Positions 1 through 7,779 of a DNA stretch of 64,000 bases are shown here, piece by piece (the first letter of the stretch is position 1; every line of letters begins with the position of its first letter). Under the pieces are notes generated by a model. It did no database searches and was not told where the DNA came from. It was given only the letters and a program-made list of their open reading frames with translations. Position numbers and translations under genes: made by a program. The DNA is from Chloroflexota bacterium (GTDB taxonomy: Bacteria > Chloroflexota > UBA6077 > JACCZL01): the NCBI GenBank assembly GCA_020845495.1, contig JADLFM010000243.1, positions 1 to 64,000 on the forward strand, written 5' to 3'.

Positions 1-2
1 GC

Positions 3-131
3 CTCGCCCTCGACCGCCTGGACGATCTGCTGCCCGGGCGCTCGCCGGGCCTCGACGTCATCTGCGACGGCATCCTCACTGGCACCCCCTTCGTCTACCC
101 CGCCGAGACCCTCGGCCTCCACGACGCTTGA
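3..131 (+). CDS. C-terminal fragment of an unidentified protein (5' end outside window)
   Basis: An open frame enters from the left edge and ends at the TGA at 129-131; 42 codons are visible. The peptide (ending PAETLGLHDA) carries no motif I recognise. Its codons end mostly in G or C, like the genes that follow, and it lies 45 bp upstream of a methyltransferase and a glycosyltransferase on the same strand, so it may be another member of the same surface-sugar operon. That role is inferred from position only. Confidence 0.5.
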   Translation, partial: LALDRLDDLLPGRSPGLDVICDGILTGTPFVYPAETLGLHDA

Positions 132-176
132 GCCGGTGACCGTGACTGCATGACTGGTCGCATGACTGGAGGACAT

Positions 177-1130
177 ATGCTGAGTCGACTGAAGGGCGCT
201 GCGCGCCGCGTCAGGACCGTTATGTCAGGTACACCAGTGGCCGCTGGCCGAGCGAATCAGGCTGCTGCGAGTGCCGCAAGCGGTGTCGCGCCCGGTGCCG
301 CAACCGGTGCCGCGCTGGCCTCGCCCATCGAGCGGTACCTCGCCAGTGGGCGGATGCCCTGGTCGGACGGCTACACCAAGTACAAGAACCGTTTCCTCGC
401 CGAGGTGCTGGCGGATGGCGCACTGCTCGACCGCTTCGAACGCGGTAAGCGCCTGCCGGATGACTTCGGGCCGCGCCTGGACGAGCGGGCGGTGGAATAT
501 CCCTGGGTGCTGAGCCGGCTCCGGACACCGGGCGAACGGATCGTCGACGCCGGCTCGACCTTTTCGACCCCACTGGTGCTGGACCTGCCGTTCATGCGGG
601 GCCGTGATATCGTGATCTACACCCTGGCCACCGACGTGGTGGTGACCCGGCCGGGTGTCCGCTGGGTGTACGGCGATCTCCGCACCCTGTCACTGGCCGA
701 CGAGGCGTTCGACGCCATCGCCTGCATCAGCACGCTCGAGCACGTGGGGATGGGTCAGTCGTTCGCCTACTCAGCCGAACGACCCTACCCAGATGCGCAG
801 CCATCCGATGCGCTGACGGCCCTCCGCGAGATGCGGCGCATCCTACGTCCTGGCGGCCGGTTGCTCCTGACGATCCCGTTTGGCCGCCGTGAGGATCATG
901 GCTGGCTTCAGCAGTTTGACGCCGCTGGGATCCACGAACTGATCGAGGCATTCGACGGCGACGTCCGCTCCGAGACCTACTTTCGCTACCGTGCCGCTGG
1001 CTGGCAGATCACCAGCGCCGATGAATGCGCGGACGCCCGCTACTTCAACATCCATGCGACCCCGACCATCGAGCCGGACGGTGCGGCGGCCGCCCGCGCC
1101 GTCTGCTGCCTGGAACTGGTGCGGCCATGA
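177..1130 (+). CDS. Class I SAM-dependent methyltransferase
   Basis: Predicted 317-residue methyltransferase of the Methyltransf_11 type. The SAM-binding motif I region is the modified IVDAGSTFS segment, the post-I acidic region leads to a GDLRTLSLADEAFDAI stretch, and TLEHVG followed by LREMRRILRPGGRLLLTIPFG is the typical post-motif III core. An in-frame ATG exists at 150, but a GGAGG lies just before the ATG at 177, which I prefer. The N-terminal ~40 residues are Ala/Gly-rich and poorly conserved in type. Its stop overlaps the start of the next gene (ATGA), indicating translational coupling. The context suggests modification of a polysaccharide or glycan; the substrate is unknown. Confidence 0.8.
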   Translation: MLSRLKGAARRVRTVMSGTPVAAGRANQAAASAASGVAPGAATGAALASPIERYLASGRMPWSDGYTKYKNRFLAEVLADGALLDRFERGKRLPDDFGPRLDERAVEYPWVLSRLRTPGERIVDAGSTFSTPLVLDLPFMRGRDIVIYTLATDVVVTRPGVRWVYGDLRTLSLADEAFDAIACISTLEHVGMGQSFAYSAERPYPDAQPSDALTALREMRRILRPGGRLLLTIPFGRREDHGWLQQFDAAGIHELIEAFDGDVRSETYFRYRAAGWQITSADECADARYFNIHATPTIEPDGAAAARAVCCLELVRP

Positions 1131-2461
1131 TCGTGCAAGCAATGCGGCCGCCCACGGGCATCGACCTGGATCGGCAGTTGACGGTTGCCATCAATACCCA
1201 GGTGAATCCCCACCGCGCGGGCGGTGTCGAGTCCGCGCTCGTGCGGCTGGTCGAGACGCTCCACGAGCGCCCGGGTGACGAGCAGTACCTCCTGATCTCG
1301 CGCGACGAGTACGCGTCGGACGTCGGGGAACTGGCCGGCCCCAATCAACGGGTGCTCTCCTGGCCGTTCCAGCAGACGGGCTTTCCCGGAGCACGCAAGC
1401 GAGGTCGGCTCTGGAAACTGGCCACTCGCCTGGCCGGGCCGTTCGGGCGGTACGTGGATGGAGTGCACCGCCGGCTATGGGAGTACCGTCGGGTGCGGCC
1501 CGGCAATGCCACGGCCAGCGCGGCCGACCCCCTGCTGCGGTACCACGGCGCCCAGGTCGTGCATTTCCCCTACTCACTCCCGTTCGGCACCACCCTGCCG
1601 TTCGTGTACGAGCCGTGGGACTTGCAGCATCGTCATTTCCCGGAGTTCTTCAATCCGGCCGAGGTCACCTGGCGTGACCGAGTCTACGGTGCGGCGTGCC
1701 AGCAGGCGGCGTACGTGGCCGTGGCCACCCGCTGGACCAAGCAGGACATCGTCACTCAGTTCGGGATCGATCCGGCTCGCATCGCGGTCATTCCGCGCGG
1801 TCCAGGCGTGGGGGCGCGCCCGGCCGATGCGGCGACCATCGAGCGAGTCCGGGAGCAGCACGAGCTACCGTCCTGGTTCGCCTTCTTCCCAGCGATGACG
1901 TTCCCGCACAAGAATCACCTGCGCCTCTTCGAGGCGCTGGCACTCCTCCGCGACCGCCACGGCGTCGTGGTGCCGCTCGTGTGTACCGGGCGACTTTACA
2001 AGCCGCACTGGTCGGAGCTCAACAACGCGGTCGACCGCCTTGGGCTGCGAGGGCAGGTGCAAATCTTCGGGCAGGTGCCCGAGGAGGAGCTCCAGGCGAT
2101 CTTCGCGCTGGCCCGGTACATGGTCTTCCCCTCGCTCTTCGAAGGATTGGGCCTGCCGGTGCTGGAGGCGCAGCAGCTTAGGGTGCCCGTGCTCGCGTCG
2201 TCGGCGACCTGCCTGCCGGAGGTCGGCGGTGAGGGTGCACTCTACTTCGACGCGTTGGATCCGGAATCGATCGCAGCGGCGATGCTGCGCGTCTACGAGC
2301 GGCCAGAAATCCTACCGAGCCTGATCGCGCGGGGGTCCGCGAACCTCGAGCGCTTTTCCTGGCACGAGGCCGCCGCGACGTTCGCCGCCTGTTACCGAAG
2401 CGCGGCCGGCCTGCCCCTGGACGCACGCCAGGCCGCCCTGCTGCACACCGCCACCACCTGA
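1127..2461 (+). CDS. GT4-family glycosyltransferase
   Basis: Predicted 444-residue retaining glycosyltransferase with a GT-B fold. The N-terminal domain shows the glycine-rich acceptor loop (HRAGGVESALVRL). The C-terminal domain carries the GT4 signature EGLGLPVLEA, with conserved Glu residues that contact the nucleotide-sugar, followed by VPVLASSATCLPEV and GGEGALYFDALDPES. The start is the ATG at 1127, which overlaps the methyltransferase stop; the frame continues upstream but only inside the methyltransferase gene. With the methyltransferase it forms a two-gene unit, probably the tail of an exopolysaccharide or glycan assembly cluster to the left. Donor and acceptor cannot be told from sequence. 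Confidence 0.88.
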   Translation: MIVQAMRPPTGIDLDRQLTVAINTQVNPHRAGGVESALVRLVETLHERPGDEQYLLISRDEYASDVGELAGPNQRVLSWPFQQTGFPGARKRGRLWKLATRLAGPFGRYVDGVHRRLWEYRRVRPGNATASAADPLLRYHGAQVVHFPYSLPFGTTLPFVYEPWDLQHRHFPEFFNPAEVTWRDRVYGAACQQAAYVAVATRWTKQDIVTQFGIDPARIAVIPRGPGVGARPADAATIERVREQHELPSWFAFFPAMTFPHKNHLRLFEALALLRDRHGVVVPLVCTGRLYKPHWSELNNAVDRLGLRGQVQIFGQVPEEELQAIFALARYMVFPSLFEGLGLPVLEAQQLRVPVLASSATCLPEVGGEGALYFDALDPESIAAAMLRVYERPEILPSLIARGSANLERFSWHEAAATFAACYRSAAGLPLDARQAALLHTATT

Positions 2462-2489
2462 TAGACCAGAATGATGGGCGCGCTCGTCG

Positions 2490-2855
2490 TCAGGATGGGC
2501 TGCGCGGGAGCACGAGTGCTCGGGTTGCGCCGTTGGCATTCTGGATCGTGAATAGCATGGTGATATCAGTGCCTGGGGCCATCGAGTAGACCTCGCTGGT
2601 CTCGGTCACGGCAATCGTCCCGTCCGGCCGGGTCAACACCAGTTGCAGCCAGAAGTCCTGCCGGTCGGTCGTCGGGTTGCCGATTCGGACCTCGACGAGG
2701 GCTGTCCCGAGCGGATAGATCAGCAGCCGGGCGTCGCCAAGCGACAGCGGAAGCGCCGCGTCAGCCACAGCCGGCCGAGCATAACCGAAGGCGAGCATCA
2801 GAGCGCCGACAAGCGCGCCAACCACGGCGCCAGAACGACCTTGCACGATCTTCAT
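2490..2855 (-). CDS. Small secreted hypothetical protein
   Basis: A 121-residue protein starting MKIVQGRSG, with a signal peptide: a basic start, a hydrophobic core (VVGALVGALMLAFGY) and a probable cleavage site near ARPAVADA. The mature part (about 90 residues) looks beta-rich, with alternating hydrophobics such as LLIYPLGTALVEVRIGNP and FWLQLVLTRPDGTI, as in a small immunoglobulin-like or sandwich domain. No family is recognised. The upstream extension to 2915 is rejected because the signal peptide fixes the start at 2855. It converges with the glycosyltransferase across only 28 bp with no clear terminator hairpin. Confidence 0.6.
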   Translation of the reverse strand: MKIVQGRSGAVVGALVGALMLAFGYARPAVADAALPLSLGDARLLIYPLGTALVEVRIGNPTTDRQDFWLQLVLTRPDGTIAVTETSEVYSMAPGTDITMLFTIQNANGATRALVLPRSPS

Positions 2856-2964
2856 GTTCCCAGTATCGCACGCGATGGGCACGCGAGCAGTCACCCATCT
2901 GGGGCATTTCCGCACTTTACGTCGAGCGGATGCAACTCCGCCGGAAGCGAATGGCGCGGGACGG

Positions 2965-2999
2965 GGGGTGTGACGTGCGGCTCGCGCACGTCACGCCCC
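2965..2999. promoter_or_regulatory. GC-rich inverted repeat upstream of PRC-barrel gene
   Basis: GTGACGTGCG at 2970-2979 is the exact reverse complement of CGCACGTCAC at 2985-2994 with a 5-nt loop. A GGGG/CCCC extension carries the pairing out to 2965 and 2999. There is no T-tract on either side. It lies between two divergent genes, so a regulator-binding palindrome or RNA hairpin in the leader fits better than a terminator. Confidence 0.5.
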
Positions 3000-3030
3000 G
3001 GCCAGGGTATGAAACGTGCGGCCATTGCTC

Positions 3031-3077
3031 CGGCGCACCAGACCGGCGCACCAGACCGGCGCACCAGACCGGCGCAC
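3031..3077. repeat. 13-bp tandem repeat, about 3.6 copies
   Basis: The unit CGGCGCACCAGAC occurs three times without change (3031-3043, 3044-3056, 3057-3069), followed by a partial fourth copy. It sits 40-90 bp before the start of the PRC-barrel-like gene, inside its likely promoter or 5' leader. Confidence 0.85.
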
Positions 3078-3117
3078 ACGATCCATGTGCCGAAACATAC
3101 GCGACGGAGGAGCGCAC

Positions 3118-3444
3118 ATGGCGACCGATCCCTACGAGCGAATCCGCCCTGGCATGGAGGTTCGGGACCTGGCGGGCGACCAGATCGGGACCGTCAGCGG
3201 CATCCAGGGGCGCCTGCCAAATCTCTACCGCACCGGCGACCTGGAACCAGTCGGACGGAACATGGAGGCGAAACGCGCGGGCATGGGCGAGGGCGGCCAT
3301 TTGGAGATGCACTACCGGGGCCGCAAACTCTACGTCCCATTGACCGAGGTCGACGACGTCCGAGGCGACGTCGTGGTCCTGGCCGTCGACAGGGAAGCCG
3401 TCGATCAGCAAGGCTGGGACGCCGCCCCGACCACCTCGTCCTGA
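3118..3444 (+). CDS. PRC-barrel / DUF2171-like protein
   Basis: A 108-residue soluble protein. The start is the ATG at 3118 behind a GGAGG at 3107-3111. The layout resembles PRC-barrel or DUF2171 proteins: RIRPGMEVRDLAGDQIGTVSG (barrel strands 1-2), a middle insertion, then KLYVPLTEVDDVRGDVVVL (strands 5-6) and a short tail ending QQGW. Such small barrels are thought to bind RNA, protein or pigments; here no partner is visible. It is a single gene ending at a strong bidirectional terminator. A repeat array and a hairpin lie upstream, so its expression may be regulated. Confidence 0.65.
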   Translation: MATDPYERIRPGMEVRDLAGDQIGTVSGIQGRLPNLYRTGDLEPVGRNMEAKRAGMGEGGHLEMHYRGRKLYVPLTEVDDVRGDVVVLAVDREAVDQQGWDAAPTTSS

Positions 3445-3459
3445 GCGGGACCGACCAGG

Positions 3460-3509
3460 AACGACCCATCACCCCACGTTTGTCAGACGGATCGGGGTGA
3501 TGGGTCGTT
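3460..3509. terminator. Bidirectional hairpin terminator
   Basis: Perfect 16-bp inverted repeat (arms 3460-3475 and 3494-3509, 18-nt loop) between two convergent genes, 15 bp after the PRC-barrel stop and 31 bp from the amidohydrolase stop. A short TT follows on each side, but there is no long T-tract. Confidence 0.8.
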
Positions 3510-3540
3510 GGCTGCTTCGACAGGAGGGAACCCTCCGGGC

Positions 3541-4656
3541 TCAGGCGGACGCGCTCTCCGCGACCAGGGCCGGCAGGTTATAGAGCTTGCGGGCGTTCTG
3601 AGAGTGGATCGCGTGCTTGATCTCGTCCGGGACGATGTTCGGGAGCGCGAAGTCCGGATCGTCGCTATCCCAGTGCGGGTAGTCGCTCGCGAATAGGATG
3701 TGGTCGGCGGCGTTGCCGTACTGCTCCAGCATCTGGAGGAAGTACTCTGGCTTGTGCGGCTCCTCGACCGGCTGGGTGGTCAGGTAGACGTGCTCGCGGA
3801 TGTACTCCGAGGGCGCCCGCTTCAGGTGCGGCACTTCGCCCTTGAGCAGCGACCACGCATCGTCCAGCCGCCACATCAGCGAGCCGAACCAGCCAAAGCC
3901 GTTCTCGACCGAGACGAACTTCAGGGTCGGGAACTGCTCGAAGACGCCTTCGGTCACCATGCTGATGATGTTGGCCTGTACCGCCTGAGCCGGCCCGACG
4001 TGCTCTTCCACGTAGAAGGACGGCCAGCCAGCCCCGGTGATCGGGAAGCCGTACGAGCCGAAGGCGTGCGACATGATGTGCAGCCCGTGCTTCGCGGCTG
4101 CCTCGTAAATCGGCCAGTACTTGCGCCGGCCCATCGGTTCCTGGGTTCGCCCCGGGAACTGGATCTGAACGAACCGCTTATCGTGGGCGACGCGCTCGAC
4201 CTCCCGCACGGCGGCTGCGGGTTCTTCGACCGCGAGGACGAGCGAGGCGCGCAGGCGGGGCTCAGGGTCGAGCCACTCGCTGATCTGCCAATCGTTCACC
4301 GCCGAGGCGAGCGCCGCACCCAGTTCCAAGTTGGACTGGTGGGCGGCCGGCGTCAGCGGGATGCACATCGCGTGTGCCACGTTGTACGGATCGAGATAGT
4401 CCTGGCGCGAGAACGCCACCTCGGACCCGCTCCGACGGCCCGAGGGCGGCTTCGCGTCCTCGCGGTGATCCATGAAGCGCGGGTAAAAGGCGCCATCGGG
4501 GCCCATCAAGCCGAACGTATCGATGTGATCGCGCCAGCGCCGTGCCAGGTACGGGTACAGATCCTTGACCGAGTCGATCTCGTTGTGAAAGTCGCAGTCG
4601 ACGATGGCGGGGCGCGCACGCATGCGGGTTTCGGAACGGGGCTCGGCGACGACCAT
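3541..4656 (-). CDS. Amidohydrolase family 2 (ACMSD-like metal-dependent hydrolase)
   Basis: Predicted 371-residue TIM-barrel metal hydrolase of the Amidohydro_2 family, which includes decarboxylases and lactone or amide hydrolases. The N-terminal metal motif is DCDFH (DxH rather than HxH). Later metal or catalytic positions are the His of HIMSHAFGSYG, the histidines around EEHVGPAQAVQ and the Asp of LFASDYPHWDSDD. A GGAGG lies 9 nt before the start. The next gene upstream (4829-5920) is a clear paralog, and an amidase lies beyond it; all three are on the minus strand and may be one catabolic unit. The substrate is unknown. Members with SDYPH near the C-terminus are common in aromatic-compound breakdown. 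Confidence 0.85.
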   Translation of the reverse strand: MVVAEPRSETRMRARPAIVDCDFHNEIDSVKDLYPYLARRWRDHIDTFGLMGPDGAFYPRFMDHREDAKPPSGRRSGSEVAFSRQDYLDPYNVAHAMCIPLTPAAHQSNLELGAALASAVNDWQISEWLDPEPRLRASLVLAVEEPAAAVREVERVAHDKRFVQIQFPGRTQEPMGRRKYWPIYEAAAKHGLHIMSHAFGSYGFPITGAGWPSFYVEEHVGPAQAVQANIISMVTEGVFEQFPTLKFVSVENGFGWFGSLMWRLDDAWSLLKGEVPHLKRAPSEYIREHVYLTTQPVEEPHKPEYFLQMLEQYGNAADHILFASDYPHWDSDDPDFALPNIVPDEIKHAIHSQNARKLYNLPALVAESASA

Positions 4657-4828
4657 GGCTCGAATTCCTCCCGATCTCAGCGTCCCAGGTATTCACCATC
4701 TCCACAAACGGTGACGCAGGACGGTTCCAGCAACCTACGACAGTTTCCTACTCCACCACTCTCGCCGGGCGACCGGCCGCGTCCCTCCTTGACCCGCCCG
4801 CATCGCGCCCTGAGCCGACGCCGCGGCG

Positions 4829-5920
4829 TCAGAGGCCGTACAGTGCCCGCGCGTTCTCGCTTCGAATCTTCCGTGCTAGCGTCTCCGGTAGATGCCGCAA
4901 CAGCGCCTCGTCCGGATCGGCCGCATGCTCGTGCGGATAATCGCTCGCATAGAGGAGCATATCCTCCGAGCCTAGCTGATCGACGATCTGAAGCAGTTGG
5001 CGCGGATTGTTCGGTGGTCCGTCGATCGGCTGAATGGTGAGGGAGACGTGCTCGCGGATGTACTCCGACGGCGGGCGCTTGACCCAGGGGATGAGCCGCC
5101 GAAGATTCTTCCACTCTTTGTCGAAGCGCCACATATGGGGTGGCAACCAGGTGAAACCCGCTTCGAGCAGCACCATCCGTAGCGACGGCCACTGATCGAA
5201 GACACCCTCGCTGACGATGCTCGTCAACTGGGTAGCGAACACCTGGGCCATGCCGGCGTATTGCTCCAGATAGTAGGAGGGCCAGCCAGTCGGGGTGGGC
5301 GGGACGCCCGGCGAGCCGCCGAAGTGGACCGCTGCCACGAGGTTCTTGCGGGCGATGGCATCCCAGAGGGGCCGATAGAGCCGACTCCCGAGCGGGTGTG
5401 GAGTTCGCACCGGGATCGAGACCTGTACGAAGCCTGGATGATCGCCGACGCGCTCGATCTCGCGCGCCGCAAGCTCCGGGATCTGGCTCGGGACCACGAT
5501 CGAGGCCCGCAACCGCGCGTCCTTGTCGAGCCACTCCGCGATCTGCCAGTCGTTGACCGCGCTCGCAAGCGCGACGGCCGCGTCCGGATTGTGAAGGCTG
5601 TCGATCGAATAGGACGTGTTGAGGATCGCCGTCTCGACCCCATCTGGATCGAGCACCTGCTCTTGCAGGAGCGCCAGGCTAGAGCCGGCGGGCGAGCCGT
5701 CGGCCGGCTTACTGCCGGGCCGGGCCGATGTCGGGGCGTTCGGCGGATAGGCTCTGTCGACCGGGCCTTTGAAGAGCGTCTGGTTGATGTGCTCGACCCA
5801 GTATGGGGGCAGATACGGGAAGAGCGCCTGGACCTTCGGCACTTCGTTATGGACATCGCAGTCGATCAGAGCCGGTCGTGCAGGGGCCGTATCAGGAGCG
5901 ACGGCCCGCGTTTCGATCAT
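4829..5920 (-). CDS. Amidohydrolase family 2, paralog of the downstream gene
   Basis: Predicted 363-residue amidohydrolase. It shares the DCDVHNE metal motif, the YLPPYWVEHI segment, the central VNDWQIAEWLDKDARLRAS block, GWPSYYLEQYAGMAQV and the LYASDYPHEHAADPD motif with its neighbour at 3541-4656, so the pair arose by duplication. GGAGG lies 6 nt before the ATG. The 172-bp gap to the paralog has no obvious promoter or terminator. Both proteins keep the expected metal-binding residues, so both are probably active, perhaps on different members of one substrate class. Confidence 0.85.
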   Translation of the reverse strand: MIETRAVAPDTAPARPALIDCDVHNEVPKVQALFPYLPPYWVEHINQTLFKGPVDRAYPPNAPTSARPGSKPADGSPAGSSLALLQEQVLDPDGVETAILNTSYSIDSLHNPDAAVALASAVNDWQIAEWLDKDARLRASIVVPSQIPELAAREIERVGDHPGFVQVSIPVRTPHPLGSRLYRPLWDAIARKNLVAAVHFGGSPGVPPTPTGWPSYYLEQYAGMAQVFATQLTSIVSEGVFDQWPSLRMVLLEAGFTWLPPHMWRFDKEWKNLRRLIPWVKRPPSEYIREHVSLTIQPIDGPPNNPRQLLQIVDQLGSEDMLLYASDYPHEHAADPDEALLRHLPETLARKIRSENARALYGL

Positions 5921-6082
5921 GACGACCTCCTCGTCGTGCTGGAATCGTAGAGAGTCTCGGACGATTCGTCAAACTGTGCCGATGAGTGTATGCGATGAAC
6001 ACGTCATGTAGATCGCACCAGAACGAGAGCGCCGCGGCACCGTGCCGTCCTCGAGCGCCAGGATGCCGCGACGACGCGATAC

Positions 6083-6112
6083 CCTGGGTTGGCCACGCCT
6101 GGGTTGGCCACG
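6083..6112. repeat. 15-bp direct repeat, two copies
   Basis: CCTGGGTTGGCCACG occurs at 6083-6097 and again at 6098-6112, ending one base before the amidase stop codon (TAA read on the minus strand at 6116-6114). It lies in the 3' untranslated part of the amidase transcript. Confidence 0.8.
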
Positions 6113-6113
6113 C

Positions 6114-7646
6114 TTACGGCAGCACGAGCGTCGGCAGGTACCGCGGCGGCCAGCGGGGTGGTCCGATCTGCTCGAAAGCGTAGGCAAGTCGAAGCAGGGT
6201 TGGCTCGCTCCACGCCCGGCCCATGAAGCTCAGGTTCACGGGCAGACCGAACGGAGTGTAGCCGGCCGGCATGCTCAGCAGCGGGTAGCCGGCCAGCGCC
6301 GCCGGCGTGGAGCTACTGCCGAGTCCATGCGTGCCGTTGATCTCGTCGATGACGACGGGCGGGCTTGCCGTCGGCGCGACGAGCGCATCCAGTTCCAGAC
6401 GATCGAGCACGGCGTCCAGCCCGTCGGCCCGGCTCAGGCGCTGGTTGGCCGCTAGCGCGTCGCAGTACGCGCTATCGCTGAGCGGCCCCTTTGCCTGAGC
6501 CTGCTCGAACAATTCCTGACGGAAGTACGGCATCTCCGCATCGGCGTGCTCGCGGTTGAAGGCGATGGCGTCGGCGAGGGTACGAATGCGCGGGTCGCCG
6601 CGCTCGGTCAGATAGGCGTCAAGGTCAGCCTTGAACTCGTAGAGCAGGACGTCCCGCACTATCGCCGACTCGCCGACCGTGCGGGACGTCGGGATGTCGG
6701 CCGGATCGACGATCGTGGCGCCGGCCGCGCGCATCATCTCGATGGCCGCGTTGACGACGGCGTCGGCGTGCTCGCTGTAGCCGAAGTAGACCTCACGTGC
6801 GACCCCGATCCGAGCGCCGCGCAAGCCATCTGGATCGAGAAAGATGGTGTAATCGGCGTGCAGGTGGTTGCGACTGGCCTCGGTAGCTGAGTCGCGTGGG
6901 TCCGGCCCGACGAGCGCCCCAAGCACGATCGCCACGTCCGTGACGGTCCGCCCGAGCGGTCCGACCGTGTCCTGACTGTGTGAGATCGGTATCACGCCGG
7001 CCCGGCTCGTCAGGCCAACGGTCGGCTTCAGCCCGACCACGCCGCTGGCAGCGGCCGGCGAGACGATCGAGCCGTTCGTCTCGGTGCCAATAGCGGCCGC
7101 GCACAGGCTCGCAGCAACGGCGACGCCCGAGCCGGAGCTCGATCCGCCGGGCGAGCGGTCGAGCACGTACGGATTGCGGCATTGCCGTCCTCGACCACTC
7201 CAACCGCTCGAGGAGCGGGTAGAGCGGAAGTTCGCCCACTCGCTCATGTTCGTCTTGCCGAGCAAGACCGCGCCAGCCGCCCGGAGCTTCCGCGCGATTG
7301 TGGCATCCTGCGTCGGCCGCGACCCCAGCAGTGCAAGCGATCCGGCCGTCGTGTTCATGGCGTCAGCGGTGTCGACGTTGTCCTTGAGGAGCATTGGGAT
7401 GCCATGGAGCGGCCCTCGGGTGCGGCCCATGGTGCGCTCGGCGTCGCAGGCGTCGGCAATCGCCAGGGCATCCGGATTGACCTCGAGGACCGAGCGCAGG
7501 CCATGTGTGCCACGGTCGAGCGCCTCGATACGGCTGGCGTAGCCTTCGACGAGCGCTCGAGTCGTCCACCGGCCAGCCTCGAGCCCTTGACGGAGCGTGG
7601 CGATATCCATCTCTTCGAGATGCATGGCCGGGCGCGCGTCGGGCAT
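6114..7646 (-). CDS. Amidase (amidase-signature family)
   Basis: Predicted 510-residue amidase hydrolysing a carbon-nitrogen amide bond. The Ser-cisSer-Lys triad is visible: the Lys in LLGKTNMSEWANF, and the glycine/serine-rich signature PGGSSSGSGVAVAAS followed by GTETNGSIVSPAAASG. Length and motif order fit the family, including the C-terminal GYPLLSMPAGYTPFGLPV strand. A GGAGGTGA lies 8 nt upstream of the ATG. It is on the same strand as the two amidohydrolases, with a 193-bp gap. GatA is less likely because no GatB or GatC gene is nearby and the N-terminus (HLEEMDIATLRQGLEAG) resembles stand-alone amidases. Confidence 0.9.
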   Translation of the reverse strand: MPDARPAMHLEEMDIATLRQGLEAGRWTTRALVEGYASRIEALDRGTHGLRSVLEVNPDALAIADACDAERTMGRTRGPLHGIPMLLKDNVDTADAMNTTAGSLALLGSRPTQDATIARKLRAAGAVLLGKTNMSEWANFRSTRSSSGWSGRGRQCRNPYVLDRSPGGSSSGSGVAVAASLCAAAIGTETNGSIVSPAAASGVVGLKPTVGLTSRAGVIPISHSQDTVGPLGRTVTDVAIVLGALVGPDPRDSATEASRNHLHADYTIFLDPDGLRGARIGVAREVYFGYSEHADAVVNAAIEMMRAAGATIVDPADIPTSRTVGESAIVRDVLLYEFKADLDAYLTERGDPRIRTLADAIAFNREHADAEMPYFRQELFEQAQAKGPLSDSAYCDALAANQRLSRADGLDAVLDRLELDALVAPTASPPVVIDEINGTHGLGSSSTPAALAGYPLLSMPAGYTPFGLPVNLSFMGRAWSEPTLLRLAYAFEQIGPPRWPPRYLPTLVLP

Positions 7647-7779
7647 GAGTCGTCACCTCCGAGGCGAGGGTGGCCGCATGCAAGCAGCCTCGCCGCATGG
7701 TACCTGACGTGGGACATGCCGTACCCGGCCGTCGCCCCCGCACCAAGACAGGAGCGCTATGGTGACTCGACCGCACCGG

